Positions 16,685 through 24,963 of a stretch of 64,000 nt of DNA are shown piece by piece. The position numbers were made by a program, and so were the translations under genes. The notes under the pieces are model-generated. The model worked only from the letters and a program-made list of their open reading frames with translations. It had not been told where the DNA came from and did not search any database. Position 1 is the stretch's first letter; every line of letters begins with the position of its first letter. The stretch is from Minwuiaceae bacterium (GTDB lineage: Bacteria; Pseudomonadota; Alphaproteobacteria; Minwuiales; Minwuiaceae), in NCBI GenBank assembly GCA_028278525.1, contig JANQEE010000029.1:26829-90828 (forward strand), written 5' to 3'.

Positions 16685-17266
16685 TCATCCAAGCAGGCGC
16701 GAAAGCCGGGGTGTGCCTGCGCGCTCAACCGCCTTATCGCGGGATGAAATGACTTGGCGGAGATGCGCCCTGGCCCGGCTCAATCGTGACCGGACCGTGC
16801 CTACCGGCACCTGCAGGGCCTCCGCCGCTTCGGCATACGTGAAGCCTTCGACCAATACGAAAATCACCACCGCGCGTTGTTCGAACGGCAAACCGCGCAT
16901 GCCCTCGTCGACCAATCGGCCGAGTGCCGCGCCGATGCAGAGCTGTTCCGGCGTGTTCACCGCGCGACAATCGTCCGGCCCGGCGGCGAAATCGGCTTCG
17001 TCGGTAGAGACGAGCCGAACCCGGGACTGCCAGCGCAGCCGGTCGATACAGACGTTCCTGAGAATACGGAACAACCACGGTTTGATTGCGTCATCGGATT
17101 TCAGCTTTCGTAGGCCGTTACAGGCACGGGCGCAGCACTCCTGAACCGCATCTTCGGCATCCGACGCATTGCCCAGCAGCCGCAACGCCGCCCGATAAAG
17201 ACCATCGAGTTGCTCGGCTACGACACGTTCGAATTCCCGGCCCCGTTCGTCATTGAAATCGTTCAT
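16685..17266 (-). CDS. ECF-type RNA polymerase sigma factor
   Basis: 193 aa, full length for an ECF factor. Region 2 spans about 10-80 (LYRAALRLLGNASDAEDAVQ, then KPWLFRILRNVCIDRLRW) and region 4 about 115-175 (LPFEQRAVVIFVLVEGFTYAEAA, in pieces, ending VPVGTVRSRLSRARAHLR, the helix-turn-helix that reads -35 elements). It is the first gene of the minus-strand operon that carries the anti-sigma and the AioA-like redox proteins. It therefore probably switches on this operon in response to the redox substrate and autoregulates. Confidence 0.92.
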   Translation of the reverse strand: MNDFNDERGREFERVVAEQLDGLYRAALRLLGNASDAEDAVQECCARACNGLRKLKSDDAIKPWLFRILRNVCIDRLRWQSRVRLVSTDEADFAAGPDDCRAVNTPEQLCIGAALGRLVDEGMRGLPFEQRAVVIFVLVEGFTYAEAAEALQVPVGTVRSRLSRARAHLRQVISSRDKAVERAGTPRLSRLLG

Positions 17267-17364
17267 GCCAACAGAACTTCAGTTCCGATTCTGCGCCGCG
17301 GATCCCGCTGGTGAATGGGAAGCCATCGCCCAAAAGCGCCGCATTCGCCTGCCCTTACCCAAAC

Positions 17365-17391
17365 AAGACGATGAGGGCGCGGGATCGTTCC
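17365..17391 (-). promoter_or_regulatory. Candidate ECF-type promoter of the redox operon
   Basis: On the minus strand GGAAC (17387-17391) is followed after 16 bases by CGTCTT (17365-17370), matching the GGAAC-N16-CGT layout of many alphaproteobacterial ECF promoters. It lies about 100 bases upstream of the sigma gene start, consistent with autoregulation. A second GGAAC occurs close to the start codon but lacks a spaced -10. Confidence 0.4.
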
Positions 17392-17423
17392 AGAAAATCA
17401 CGATTATTTGAGTGCGGCCGGTA

Positions 17424-17446
17424 ACCCGTAATCAATTTTTACGGGT
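17424..17446. promoter_or_regulatory. Perfect inverted repeat in the divergent sigma/PAS intergenic region
   Basis: ACCCGTAA-N7-TTACGGGT has perfect 8-base arms and lies between the divergently read sigma and PAS genes. No T-run follows either arm, so an operator is more likely than a terminator. Confidence 0.35.
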
Positions 17447-17547
17447 GAAGCATGCGGGAAGCACGCGCTCGACACCCGAGCATTGCTGCCGTAGCGTGAC
17501 TTAGTCGGGTCCGGGGGAATTGATTCACCATCCGCAAGACATAAGAG

Positions 17548-18000
17548 ATGCCGCACAACCCTACGTTCCAGATTGCCGAAACCAAGCTCAAGAAACTCTA
17601 CGCGTACTGGCAGAGCAAGTGCGGCGGTCGGTCTATGCCGCGGCGCCAAGATATCGACCCGCTGGATATCCCCGGCCTGTTGCCCAACCTGCTGCTGATG
17701 GACACGGCCGAAGAGCTGGGCAAGTTCAAGTTCCGGCTGTTCGGCACCGAACTCTGCAAACAATTCGGCGAGGACCGCACCGGGTTTACGGTCGAAGATT
17801 TCAGCGCACGCATCGACAACCGGGAACAGGTTTTTGCCGGCTATTGGACGGTCTATACGGAATGCAGGCCGGACTACTTCCCGAACCGGACGATTTCAGT
17901 GGAGAAGGATTTCATCCGCTATTCCCGGCTCCTATTGCCGCTCTCGCCGGATGGCGCGACCGTCAACATGATCCTCGGCGGCGTCGAATATCACCGCTGA
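17548..18000 (+). CDS. PAS-domain protein (PAS_5-type family)
   Basis: 150 aa, a single domain. It resembles the small alphaproteobacterial PAS_5 family: LKKLYAYWQSKCGGRSMPRR at the start, then DIDPLDIPGLLPNLLLMD, a GKFKFRLFGTELCKQFGED core and a C-terminal ILGGVEY strand. These are stand-alone cytoplasmic sensor-like domains often found near regulators; no catalytic output domain is attached. It overlaps the stop of the convergent LysR gene by about ten bases. The ligand is unknown. Confidence 0.75.
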   Translation: MPHNPTFQIAETKLKKLYAYWQSKCGGRSMPRRQDIDPLDIPGLLPNLLLMDTAEELGKFKFRLFGTELCKQFGEDRTGFTVEDFSARIDNREQVFAGYWTVYTECRPDYFPNRTISVEKDFIRYSRLLLPLSPDGATVNMILGGVEYHR

Positions 18001-18959
18001 CGGCTATCCGAGACACCGCCGTCTTCCGGCTGCAGCAATCCCGCCATCCGTTTGCGCGAACGGGCAAGCTCGCGGACGATCCAGGCTCTGAACCGCTCCA
18101 CCTTCGGCCATGCCGCCCGGTCCGGCAGCGTGACGAGGAAGTACCCGGCACTCGCCGGCACGGCCGGCCCGACGGGCACCAGCAAAGGCGCCGTAAGCAT
18201 GTCTTCTTCCAGCAACATGGCGCGGCCGAGGGCAATGCCCTGGCCGCCCACCGCGGCCTGTATCATCAGGTCGGCCCGGTTGAACGACATCCGGTCGGCG
18301 AACCGCGTACCGTCCAGGCCCAACGCGCCGCACCAGGCGTTCCACGAAAAGTCGGTGCCGTCGGCCTCGCCGATCGAGTCGGCAAGCAAAGGAAATTCGG
18401 TAAGCTGCAACGGAGTGCCGGGCGGCCGCCGGCCGCGGAACAAACTCGGGCTCGCGACCGGGACCAGCCAGTCGCCGCCGAGGCGGGTTGCGTGCAAGCC
18501 CGGGGCCGGCCGCCTGGTGTAGCGGACGGCGGCATCGACACGCCCGTTTCGCAAGTCCGAAAGATCGTCCTGCGCAAGCACCGACACGCGCAGGTCCGGA
18601 TGCTCGGCGTGGAAGTCGCCGAGATGCGGCACCAACCACTTCACGGCCAGCGACGATAGAACCGAAATCGACAGGTCGCCCTCGGCATGGGATCGGCGAA
18701 AGTCTTCGAGCACGCCGGCGATATCGCGCAAAGCGCCCCTGGCGACGCGGGCCAGCCGATCACCCTCCGGGGTCGGCTCAAGATGCCGGGTAGTCCGCCG
18801 AAACAGCGGTAAACCCAGATCGGTCTCGAGTTGCTTGATGCGATGACTGACCGCGCTCTGGGTCACACCGAGCGCCTCGGCGGCGGCGCTGAAACTGCCC
18901 AGCCGGGCGACCGCATCGAGCATCGGCAGGGCGGAAAGCATGGAGGACGACGGATTCAT
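17991..18959 (-). CDS. LysR family transcriptional regulator (GcvA-like)
   Basis: 322 aa. The N-terminal winged helix-turn-helix is clear (about 10-70: AVARLGSFSAAAEALGVTQ, AVSHRIKQLETDLGLPLFRR), followed by a type 2 periplasmic-binding-fold effector domain (about 100-305, with WLVPHLGDFHAEHPDLRV and AVRYTRRPAPGLHATRLG typical of the GcvA group). It is divergent from the PhzF gene at 19081, with 121 bases between the starts holding an imperfect dyad, so it very likely regulates that gene. The C-terminal end overlaps the PAS gene. Confidence 0.9.
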   Translation of the reverse strand: MNPSSSMLSALPMLDAVARLGSFSAAAEALGVTQSAVSHRIKQLETDLGLPLFRRTTRHLEPTPEGDRLARVARGALRDIAGVLEDFRRSHAEGDLSISVLSSLAVKWLVPHLGDFHAEHPDLRVSVLAQDDLSDLRNGRVDAAVRYTRRPAPGLHATRLGGDWLVPVASPSLFRGRRPPGTPLQLTEFPLLADSIGEADGTDFSWNAWCGALGLDGTRFADRMSFNRADLMIQAAVGGQGIALGRAMLLEEDMLTAPLLVPVGPAVPASAGYFLVTLPDRAAWPKVERFRAWIVRELARSRKRMAGLLQPEDGGVSDSRQR

Positions 18960-18967
18960 AGCCTATC

Positions 18968-18994
18968 TATATATGATTTTAACTCATGTATATA
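18968..18994. promoter_or_regulatory. Imperfect AT-rich dyad, probable LysR binding site
   Basis: TATATATGA-N7-TCATGTATATA lies just upstream of the LysR start and within the shared region before phzF-like. Its ATGA...TCAT core is symmetrical, and the location suits a LysR recall site controlling both divergent genes. Confidence 0.45.
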
Positions 18995-19080
18995 TGCCAT
19001 GATCTCGTTTGCCCACAACACAGAAGGCCCGATATATGGACTAGCGTACGATAAAACGACGGGACACGGGAGAGAGTCAC

Positions 19081-20007
19081 ATGACCAATCCTTTTGAAAC
19101 CGAGCAACGGCAAATGGCCGGCACAGGGATCGCGATCGAAATCATCAACGCGTTCGTCGACGCCGGATCGGGCGGTAACCCGGCTGGGGTGGTCTTCGAC
19201 GCCGACGATCTCGGCGACGCCGACATGCAACGGATCGCCGCCTCCGTCGGACTATCCGAAACCGCCTTCGTTTCGCGTTCCGAGATCGCCGACTTCAAGC
19301 TCGACTTCTTTACGCCGACGCGCCGCATCGCGCATTGCGGCCATGCGACCATCGCCACCTTCTCGCACTTGGCGCAGACCGGCCGGGTCGGCCAGGGCGA
19401 AACCTCGAAGGAGACCGTGGACGGGCCGCGTAAGATCATCATCGAAGGCGACTCAGCGTTCATGGAACAGACCGCGCCGGCCTATACCGAGGAAGCCGAT
19501 TGGCCTCAGGGAATCCGGATTGCCGACGTCCTCGACTCGCTCAATCTGGCACCGGGCGACCTGTTGCCGGGAATGCAGCCCGTCATCGTCAATACCGGCA
19601 ACAGTTTCATGATCGTGCCGCTTCGAAGCCGCGATACGCTGGCGACGCTGCAGCCCGACCGGGACGCCGTCGCACGGATCAGCGAGGCTTTCGACCTGGT
19701 CGGTTACTACCCGTTCTCGACCGAGGCCGGGAACCGGGAGCGGCATGCGACGGCGCGTATGTTCGCACCCGCCTACGGCATCCCCGAGGAGGCGGCGACC
19801 GGCATGGCCGCCGGGCCCCTCGCTTGTTTCCTGCACGATCGGCTGGGGATCGGTGGCGACACCGTCCTGATCGAACAGGGCCATTTCATGAGCGATCCCT
19901 CGCCCAGCCTGCTGACGGCACGGCTCGACATCGGCGATGACGGGCGGATCGGCGGCCTGATGGTCGGCGGCCGGGCGCATGTCGCGGGACGCAAACAGGT
20001 CAGCTAG
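19081..20007 (+). CDS. PhzF family isomerase/epimerase-like protein
   Basis: 308 aa. The PhzF fold pattern is visible: IINAFVDAGSGGNPAGVV with the conserved N-P-A-G-V, a FTPTRRIAHCGHATIA segment (catalytic-loop region with G-H-A-T), and EEAATGMAAGPLACFL near the C-terminus (the second conserved G-x-A-x-G-P-L). The usual catalytic Glu in the GLSETAFV segment is present (about residue 60). Members catalyse isomerisation of small amino-acid-like compounds, as in phenazine synthesis, but most have no known substrate. Divergent LysR control is likely. There are no phenazine genes nearby. Confidence 0.88.
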   Translation: MTNPFETEQRQMAGTGIAIEIINAFVDAGSGGNPAGVVFDADDLGDADMQRIAASVGLSETAFVSRSEIADFKLDFFTPTRRIAHCGHATIATFSHLAQTGRVGQGETSKETVDGPRKIIIEGDSAFMEQTAPAYTEEADWPQGIRIADVLDSLNLAPGDLLPGMQPVIVNTGNSFMIVPLRSRDTLATLQPDRDAVARISEAFDLVGYYPFSTEAGNRERHATARMFAPAYGIPEEAATGMAAGPLACFLHDRLGIGGDTVLIEQGHFMSDPSPSLLTARLDIGDDGRIGGLMVGGRAHVAGRKQVS

Positions 20008-20114
20008 CGCCGCCGGGCGCGGTTGAACGCATCCAGACACCGAGCAAGATAATCGACGAACACCAGGACCTTCGACGCGCCCCACCGATTGACCGGATAG
20101 ACGCCTACACCTGG
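20004..20114 (-). pseudogene. Remnant of a LysR regulator C-terminus
   Basis: On the minus strand one frame reads GVYPVNRWGASKVLVFVDYL followed by ARCLDAFNRARRR and a TAG stop. This is the standard last 35 residues of a LysR effector domain (YP-x-NR-x8-V-x-VFVD-x-L). There is no matching upstream part: the GntR gene occupies the space. This is the debris of a deleted LysR gene. Confidence 0.7.
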
Positions 20115-20800
20115 TGCGCCAGCAGCCGCTCGCCGTCCGATAAATCGGCCTCGATCGCCCTGCGAACCGCATCGGGATCGCCGTCTCTGAGGCCCTCAAG
20201 CGCCTCGGCGTGGTGGGCTACGCCGCGCCGGTTCCGACCGAACTCGGGATATAGAAGGTTGAGGTAGGGGCCGATGCGGAGCCAAAGCGTCTCGATGATC
20301 TGGAGCCCGAGCGGCAGCTCAGCCGCGGCGTAGAGCCCGAAATGAAACGCCTGGTTCTTGAGTAGGACCTGCCCATAGTCCTTACGGTCCATGGCGGCGA
20401 CCAGCTCGACTTGCGTTTGTTCCAACATTGCCAGCCCGGCCGAACCGAGCTTAGGCACCGCCTCCTGCGCCGCAAAGCCCTCCAGCATGCGGCGGAGCTG
20501 ATAGATCTCGGCCAGTTCCTGCCGTGTCAGGCTTGGCACGAAGACCGACTTGTTCGGCGTAGACACGAGCACCCGCTCGGCGACCAGCCGACCGAGAGCC
20601 TCTCGAGCCGGCGTCAGGCTCACGCCCAGTGCGTCGGCGACGTCGCGTATCGGCATGCGCTGTCCGGGAACGAAGGCACCTGAGAGTAGAGCGCCCCGGA
20701 TGCTGGCGTAGACACGGTCCGTAAGGGTCTTGTGCATCTCCAACGGCACCAGACCGGCTGAAAGCGCCTCATAGGTGCGTTGATCCGACGAGTCGAGCAT
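20105..20800 (-). CDS. GntR family (FadR/FCD-type) transcriptional regulator
   Basis: 231 aa. The N-terminal winged helix-turn-helix (about 25-90) carries the GntR signature: VYASIRGALLSGAFVPGQRM, then IRDVADALGVSLTPAREALG. The C-terminal all-helical FCD ligand-binding domain follows (about 100-225), with the metal-binding-type His/Asp positions in the NQAFHFGLYAAAELPLG and HHAEALEGLRDGD regions. These regulators respond to carboxylic acids or sugars. It is divergent from the peptide-binding protein at 21085, and a perfect palindrome lies between them, so it probably controls that transport/protease unit. Confidence 0.9.
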   Translation of the reverse strand: MLDSSDQRTYEALSAGLVPLEMHKTLTDRVYASIRGALLSGAFVPGQRMPIRDVADALGVSLTPAREALGRLVAERVLVSTPNKSVFVPSLTRQELAEIYQLRRMLEGFAAQEAVPKLGSAGLAMLEQTQVELVAAMDRKDYGQVLLKNQAFHFGLYAAAELPLGLQIIETLWLRIGPYLNLLYPEFGRNRRGVAHHAEALEGLRDGDPDAVRRAIEADLSDGERLLAHQV

Positions 20801-21016
20801 CTGGCCTCACGTTGGCGTCTGCCGGCGCGACGTTTCGCGGCGGCTTCACCTGATTTTATATTTCATAATCTACAAAAGAAAGATGGCGGCTTTCCACGGC
20901 GCCGATTCAGCCGGCGATACGACGGGCTTAACCGCCTAATTCTCTGAGGACTCTGAATATCGAAATGCGGGCGGCGTTGACGCTCGGCCAAGGCTTCGGT
21001 ACGCTCATTTGTGATA

Positions 21017-21030
21017 TAAAATATATTTTA
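21017..21030. promoter_or_regulatory. Perfect AT palindrome, candidate GntR operator
   Basis: TAAAATATATTTTA is a perfect 14-base palindrome, 55 bases before the ATG of the substrate-binding protein, in the divergent region with the GntR gene. A related AT-rich stretch lies near 20855-20875, closer to the GntR start. AT-rich palindromes of this sort are typical FadR/GntR-type operators, although a simple promoter element cannot be excluded. Confidence 0.45.
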
Positions 21031-21084
21031 CGCAGCTTACAAAAAATGGGCGCTATCCCACAACCGGGATATGGGAGGCAAAAA

Positions 21085-22680
21085 ATGACAAGATTCTTGA
21101 TAACGCGACGTGCCGGACGCGCGGTTGCGGCGCTGTTGGCGGCGGCGTTTATCGGCGGATCTCCGGTTGCGGCCGAGACGGTCCTACGCGTGGTCCCGAT
21201 CGCCGACCTGAAAAACACCGATCCGCACTGGACCACTGCCGGCATCACCCAGAACCACGGCTACATGGTCTACGACACGCCGTTCGCGACGGACACGAAC
21301 CTTGAGCCCCAACCGCAGATGGTGGACTCTCACACAGTCTCGAACGACGGCATGACCTATCGTTTCTCGCTCCGGCCGGGGATGGTGTTCCATGACGGTT
21401 CGCCGGTCGAGGCGCGCGACGTCGTCGCCTCGATCAAACGCTGGGCCGCCCGCAATGCCGGCGGCAAGGCGCTCATGGAACGGGTCGCCCGGTTCGAGGC
21501 CACGGAGGATCTGACCTTCGAACTACATCTGGCGCGCAAGTTCGGACAGGTGATACGAGTGCTCGCCAATCCAACACTGCCGCCTTTCGTGATGCGCGAG
21601 GAAGAGGCCGCGACCGATCCCTTCACCCAGGTCACCGACGTGATCGGCTCCGGCCCATTCGTATTCGACAAGGACGCCTGGCGGCCAGGCGACAAGGTGG
21701 TATACCGCAAGTTTGCGGCATACAAGCCCCGCCCGGAGGCTGCGGACGGCTTCGCCGGCGGCAAGGTCGTCAACGTCGACGTGGTCGAATGGATCTACAT
21801 CGCCGATCTGAATACCGCCGCACAGGCACTGATCGCCGGCGAGGTCGACATCCTGGCGGCACCGTCCTACGACATCCTGCCATTGCTGGAGCGCGACCCG
21901 AACGTCGGGGTGGACGTGCTGGACCGTATCGGCTGGATGGGACATCTGCGGCCGAACCATCTGTTCCCGCCATTCGACAATCCGAAAGCGCGACAGGCCC
22001 TGCAACTTCTGATCGACCAGAACCAGTATCTCGCCGCCATGGTCGGGAACCCGGATTTCCAGCGGGAGTGCCATTCGATCTACATGTGCGGCACGCTGCT
22101 GGAGACCGACGCCCATGCCGAGCCTTGGCGCCGACCCGACATCGAGAAGGCAAAGCAGCTTTTCGCGGAAGCCGGGTACTCGGGGGAGGAGGTCGTGATC
22201 ATGCAGCCGACCGACTTTCCCGTCAGCAGCGCCATCGCGCTATTGACGGCGCAGGCGCTTCGCGATGTCGGTGTCAAGGTTCGGATCGACGCGATGGACT
22301 GGTCGACACTGACGTCGCGCCGCACCAGCAAAGAGCCGCCGGGACGAGGGTCGCCGGGCTGGAACCTTTTCGGCACCGCCTGGACCCACGTTCAATTCGG
22401 ATCGCCGCTAACCAACATCCCCCTGGTTTCCACCTGTGACCGGAAGAACTGGTTCGGATGGCCGTGCGACGAAAAGACGGAAGCCCTACGCACCCGGTTC
22501 ATCGAGGCGCTGGCGCCCGACGAGCAGCAACGGCTGGCGCAGCAGATACAAGAGCGCTATTTCGAGACCTTCCCCTATTACAATACCGGCCAGTATCTGC
22601 AGCCGATCGCTTGGCGGACAAACATCATGAACGTGCCGCGGGCGCTGACCCTCCAAGTCTGGGGTTTGGAGAAGCGATAG
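21085..22680 (+). CDS. ABC transporter substrate-binding protein, peptide/nickel family 5
   Basis: 531 aa from the ATG after GGGAGGCAAAAA; an in-frame upstream ATG adds 40 residues before the signal peptide and is rejected. The twin-Arg-like but ordinary signal region (ITRRAGRAVAALLAAAFIGG, ending VAAE) precedes the family 5 fold: DLKNTDPHWTTAGITQNHGY, GMTYRFSLRPGMVFHDGSPV, and the C-terminal domain. It binds oligopeptides or similar solutes in the periplasm. No ABC permease or ATPase genes lie nearby, so it must use a system encoded elsewhere or deliver ligand to another protein. The next gene is an MlrC-type peptidase. Confidence 0.9.
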   Translation: MTRFLITRRAGRAVAALLAAAFIGGSPVAAETVLRVVPIADLKNTDPHWTTAGITQNHGYMVYDTPFATDTNLEPQPQMVDSHTVSNDGMTYRFSLRPGMVFHDGSPVEARDVVASIKRWAARNAGGKALMERVARFEATEDLTFELHLARKFGQVIRVLANPTLPPFVMREEEAATDPFTQVTDVIGSGPFVFDKDAWRPGDKVVYRKFAAYKPRPEAADGFAGGKVVNVDVVEWIYIADLNTAAQALIAGEVDILAAPSYDILPLLERDPNVGVDVLDRIGWMGHLRPNHLFPPFDNPKARQALQLLIDQNQYLAAMVGNPDFQRECHSIYMCGTLLETDAHAEPWRRPDIEKAKQLFAEAGYSGEEVVIMQPTDFPVSSAIALLTAQALRDVGVKVRIDAMDWSTLTSRRTSKEPPGRGSPGWNLFGTAWTHVQFGSPLTNIPLVSTCDRKNWFGWPCDEKTEALRTRFIEALAPDEQQRLAQQIQERYFETFPYYNTGQYLQPIAWRTNIMNVPRALTLQVWGLEKR

Positions 22681-22720
22681 GCCGCGGCGTCGGGACGGAA
22701 CGAGGCACGAGGTTACGCCG

Positions 22721-24217
22721 ATGCTCAAGGCGCTTGCGGCGCAGCTATTCCATGAAGGCAACAGCTTCAATCGGATCGAGACCGTCCTTGAGGATTTCGA
22801 CGTGGTCGAGGGAGCCGACGTCGTCTCCGCCTGTTCGGGAACCGGTTCGGTTCTCGGCGGTGCGCTCGACGAACTGGCGCGGCTGAACGTGACGGTGGTG
22901 CCGGCAGTCGCGGCGACCGCGCGGCCCGGCGGGCCAGTGGCTCAGGCCGTGTTCGAGCGCTTCGCCGCCAGAATCGTCGAGCAAGCCGCATCCGTCCAAC
23001 CCGACCTGGTGGTGATGGACCTGCACGGCGCCATGACCACGACGGACATGGACGATCCCGAAGGCGAACTGCTGGAACGGCTGCGACGGGCGGTCGGCGA
23101 GGATACCGTGATCGGGATCGGGCTCGACCTGCATGCGCACGTGACCGACAGGATGCTCGTCAATGCCGACATCGTCACCGCCTGCAAACACAACCCGCAT
23201 TCGGACTATGCCGAGGCCGGGGCCACGGCGGCGCGGCTCGCAGTCGGCAAGGCGACCGGCACGATCCGGCCAGTCACCGCGGTCACGCGGGTGCCGATGC
23301 TGACGGCCGGGAACAACGAGACGACCGACGGGCCGCTGAAGGACATGCACGCCATGGCGAAAGCATGGATGCGCGCGCATCCCGCCGTCCTCGACATATC
23401 GATCTGCAACGTTATGCCGCTGATCGACGTGCCGGACATGGCACAGGTGGTGATTGCCATCGCGGACGCGGACGATACGGCCGCGGCGCGGATCTGCGTT
23501 CAGCTTGCCGAGGAACTCTGGCGCCGACGCGGCGAGTTCAAGGACGAACTGCCGGATGCCGCCACGGCGATCGATCAGATCTTTGCTCGCGGCGCCGAAC
23601 GGCCGTTCGTGATCGGCGATTACGGCGACCGGGTGCTGGCCGGCGCGCCCGGCGACGGCACGGACATTCTAGCGGCAGCGCTCGCGCGTGGGCCGGGCCT
23701 GAAGGCCGCCATACCGTTGACCGACCCAGCGGCGGTGGATGCCGCCAAGGCCGCGGGCGTCGGCCGGCGGGTTGACGTGAAGGTCGGCGGCGCCTTTTCC
23801 ACGGGCGTGCCACAGATCGAGGTCAGCGGCACGGTGCTGCGGTTGAGCGACGGCGTCTACACAATGAAAGGACCGCTGCTTGCCGGACAGGTGACATCGC
23901 TTGGCGAGACCGCAGTGGTTGACGTCGACGGCGTCAAGTTGATTCTCACCTCGCGCGCCGGGCTGAGCCAGGATGTGAATTGCTTCGAGAGCCTCGGCAT
24001 CCGGATCGCGAAGCAGGACTTCGTGGTCGCCAAATCGGGCAACCATTTCCAGATGTCGTTCGAGGGCATTGCGACCCCAATCAAAGTCGCCACCCACGGT
24101 ATCGGCACCTATCGCCCCGGACAGTTCGAGGTCCACCGTCGACCAGTCTATCCCGAGATCGACGCGGACATTGGCGAGATCACCGCCACGCTCGTACCTG
24201 GGCGTCCGGCACCATAA
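22721..24217 (+). CDS. MlrC/M81 family metallopeptidase
   Basis: 498 aa, full length for the family named after microcystinase C. Recognisable features are HEGNSFN near the N-terminus (about residue 8-14), the MDLHGAMTT metal-binding stretch (about residue 100), IGIGLDLHAHVT (about residue 130) and NPHSDYAE (about residue 155), which carry the Asp/His ligands; the MlrC C-terminal domain follows from about 310. Most members are not microcystin-degrading; they are linked to peptide or amide catabolism. Starting 40 bases after the peptide-binding protein, it is probably in one transcript with it. Confidence 0.87.
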   Translation: MLKALAAQLFHEGNSFNRIETVLEDFDVVEGADVVSACSGTGSVLGGALDELARLNVTVVPAVAATARPGGPVAQAVFERFAARIVEQAASVQPDLVVMDLHGAMTTTDMDDPEGELLERLRRAVGEDTVIGIGLDLHAHVTDRMLVNADIVTACKHNPHSDYAEAGATAARLAVGKATGTIRPVTAVTRVPMLTAGNNETTDGPLKDMHAMAKAWMRAHPAVLDISICNVMPLIDVPDMAQVVIAIADADDTAAARICVQLAEELWRRRGEFKDELPDAATAIDQIFARGAERPFVIGDYGDRVLAGAPGDGTDILAAALARGPGLKAAIPLTDPAAVDAAKAAGVGRRVDVKVGGAFSTGVPQIEVSGTVLRLSDGVYTMKGPLLAGQVTSLGETAVVDVDGVKLILTSRAGLSQDVNCFESLGIRIAKQDFVVAKSGNHFQMSFEGIATPIKVATHGIGTYRPGQFEVHRRPVYPEIDADIGEITATLVPGRPAP

Positions 24218-24225
24218 CGAGCGCC

Positions 24226-24822
24226 TTATTGACCGCTCAGCAGCTTTTTCGTCGCCCGGTACTCACGGCAGGTGGCGAGGCCCGGCTGCACGACGAGGGT
24301 AGCCTCGTCGCAGGGGACGAATGCATCACGCAACACGACACGCTCCGCATGCAGGCCGGGATAGGGGCCGTCGCCAAGGCGCAACAGGGCGTCGAGCGAG
24401 CCGTCGAGCAGCAGCGCAACATCGTCCTCCACGGACACCGTCACGAAGTCGTTGCGGCGCGCGCCGTCGGTCAGGCGCGCCATCGCCGCGGCGGGGTCCG
24501 CCGCGACCCGCGGCGATATGCCGAGGCGCAGACGGCGCCCCGTCAGGTTTTCGGCGACGGCTTCCGTCGCCTCGGAAATCCGCAGGAAAGCATCGGTGAT
24601 CATCGGCAGATAGGCCTCGCCGGTCGGCGTGAGCACCAGCGAACGGTGCAGACGGCGGAACAGGGTCACGCCGATCGCGGCTTCCAGGGACTTGACCTGC
24701 TGGCTGACCGCGCCCGGCGTGACCGACAGTTCGTCGGCCGCCTTCTTGAAACTGAGATGGCGGGCGGCTGCCTCGAATGCCTTCAGACCGTTCAGGGGCG
24801 GCAGGCGGTAACTCATCGGCAA
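24226..24822 (-). CDS. Shortened LysR-type regulator
   Basis: 198 aa against a usual 290-310. The DNA-binding domain is intact (about 5-70: LPPLNGLKAFEAAARHLSFK, ADELSVTPGAVSQQVKSLE, GVTLFRRLHRSLVLTPTGEA, the GcvA type). The effector domain stops at about half its normal length, ending in QPGLATCREYRATKKLLSGQ, so the second lobe is missing. There is no continuing frame downstream, where the MlrC gene ends 9 bases away. It may be a 3'-truncated gene that is still translated. It is divergent from the RidA gene. DNA binding could persist while ligand response is probably lost. Confidence 0.75.
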   Translation of the reverse strand: MPMSYRLPPLNGLKAFEAAARHLSFKKAADELSVTPGAVSQQVKSLEAAIGVTLFRRLHRSLVLTPTGEAYLPMITDAFLRISEATEAVAENLTGRRLRLGISPRVAADPAAAMARLTDGARRNDFVTVSVEDDVALLLDGSLDALLRLGDGPYPGLHAERVVLRDAFVPCDEATLVVQPGLATCREYRATKKLLSGQ

Positions 24823-24963
24823 TGTCCAAACGGGGTAAATCGAGCGCCATCCTGCTGCAATAGATTTTCTATTTCAACTGCGCAAAATCAATCGTTTGAG
24901 CAGAGGCGCGCGGCCCGCGTACAGTCCGCGTATCAACCCACATACCTGACATTGGAGTGTGCA

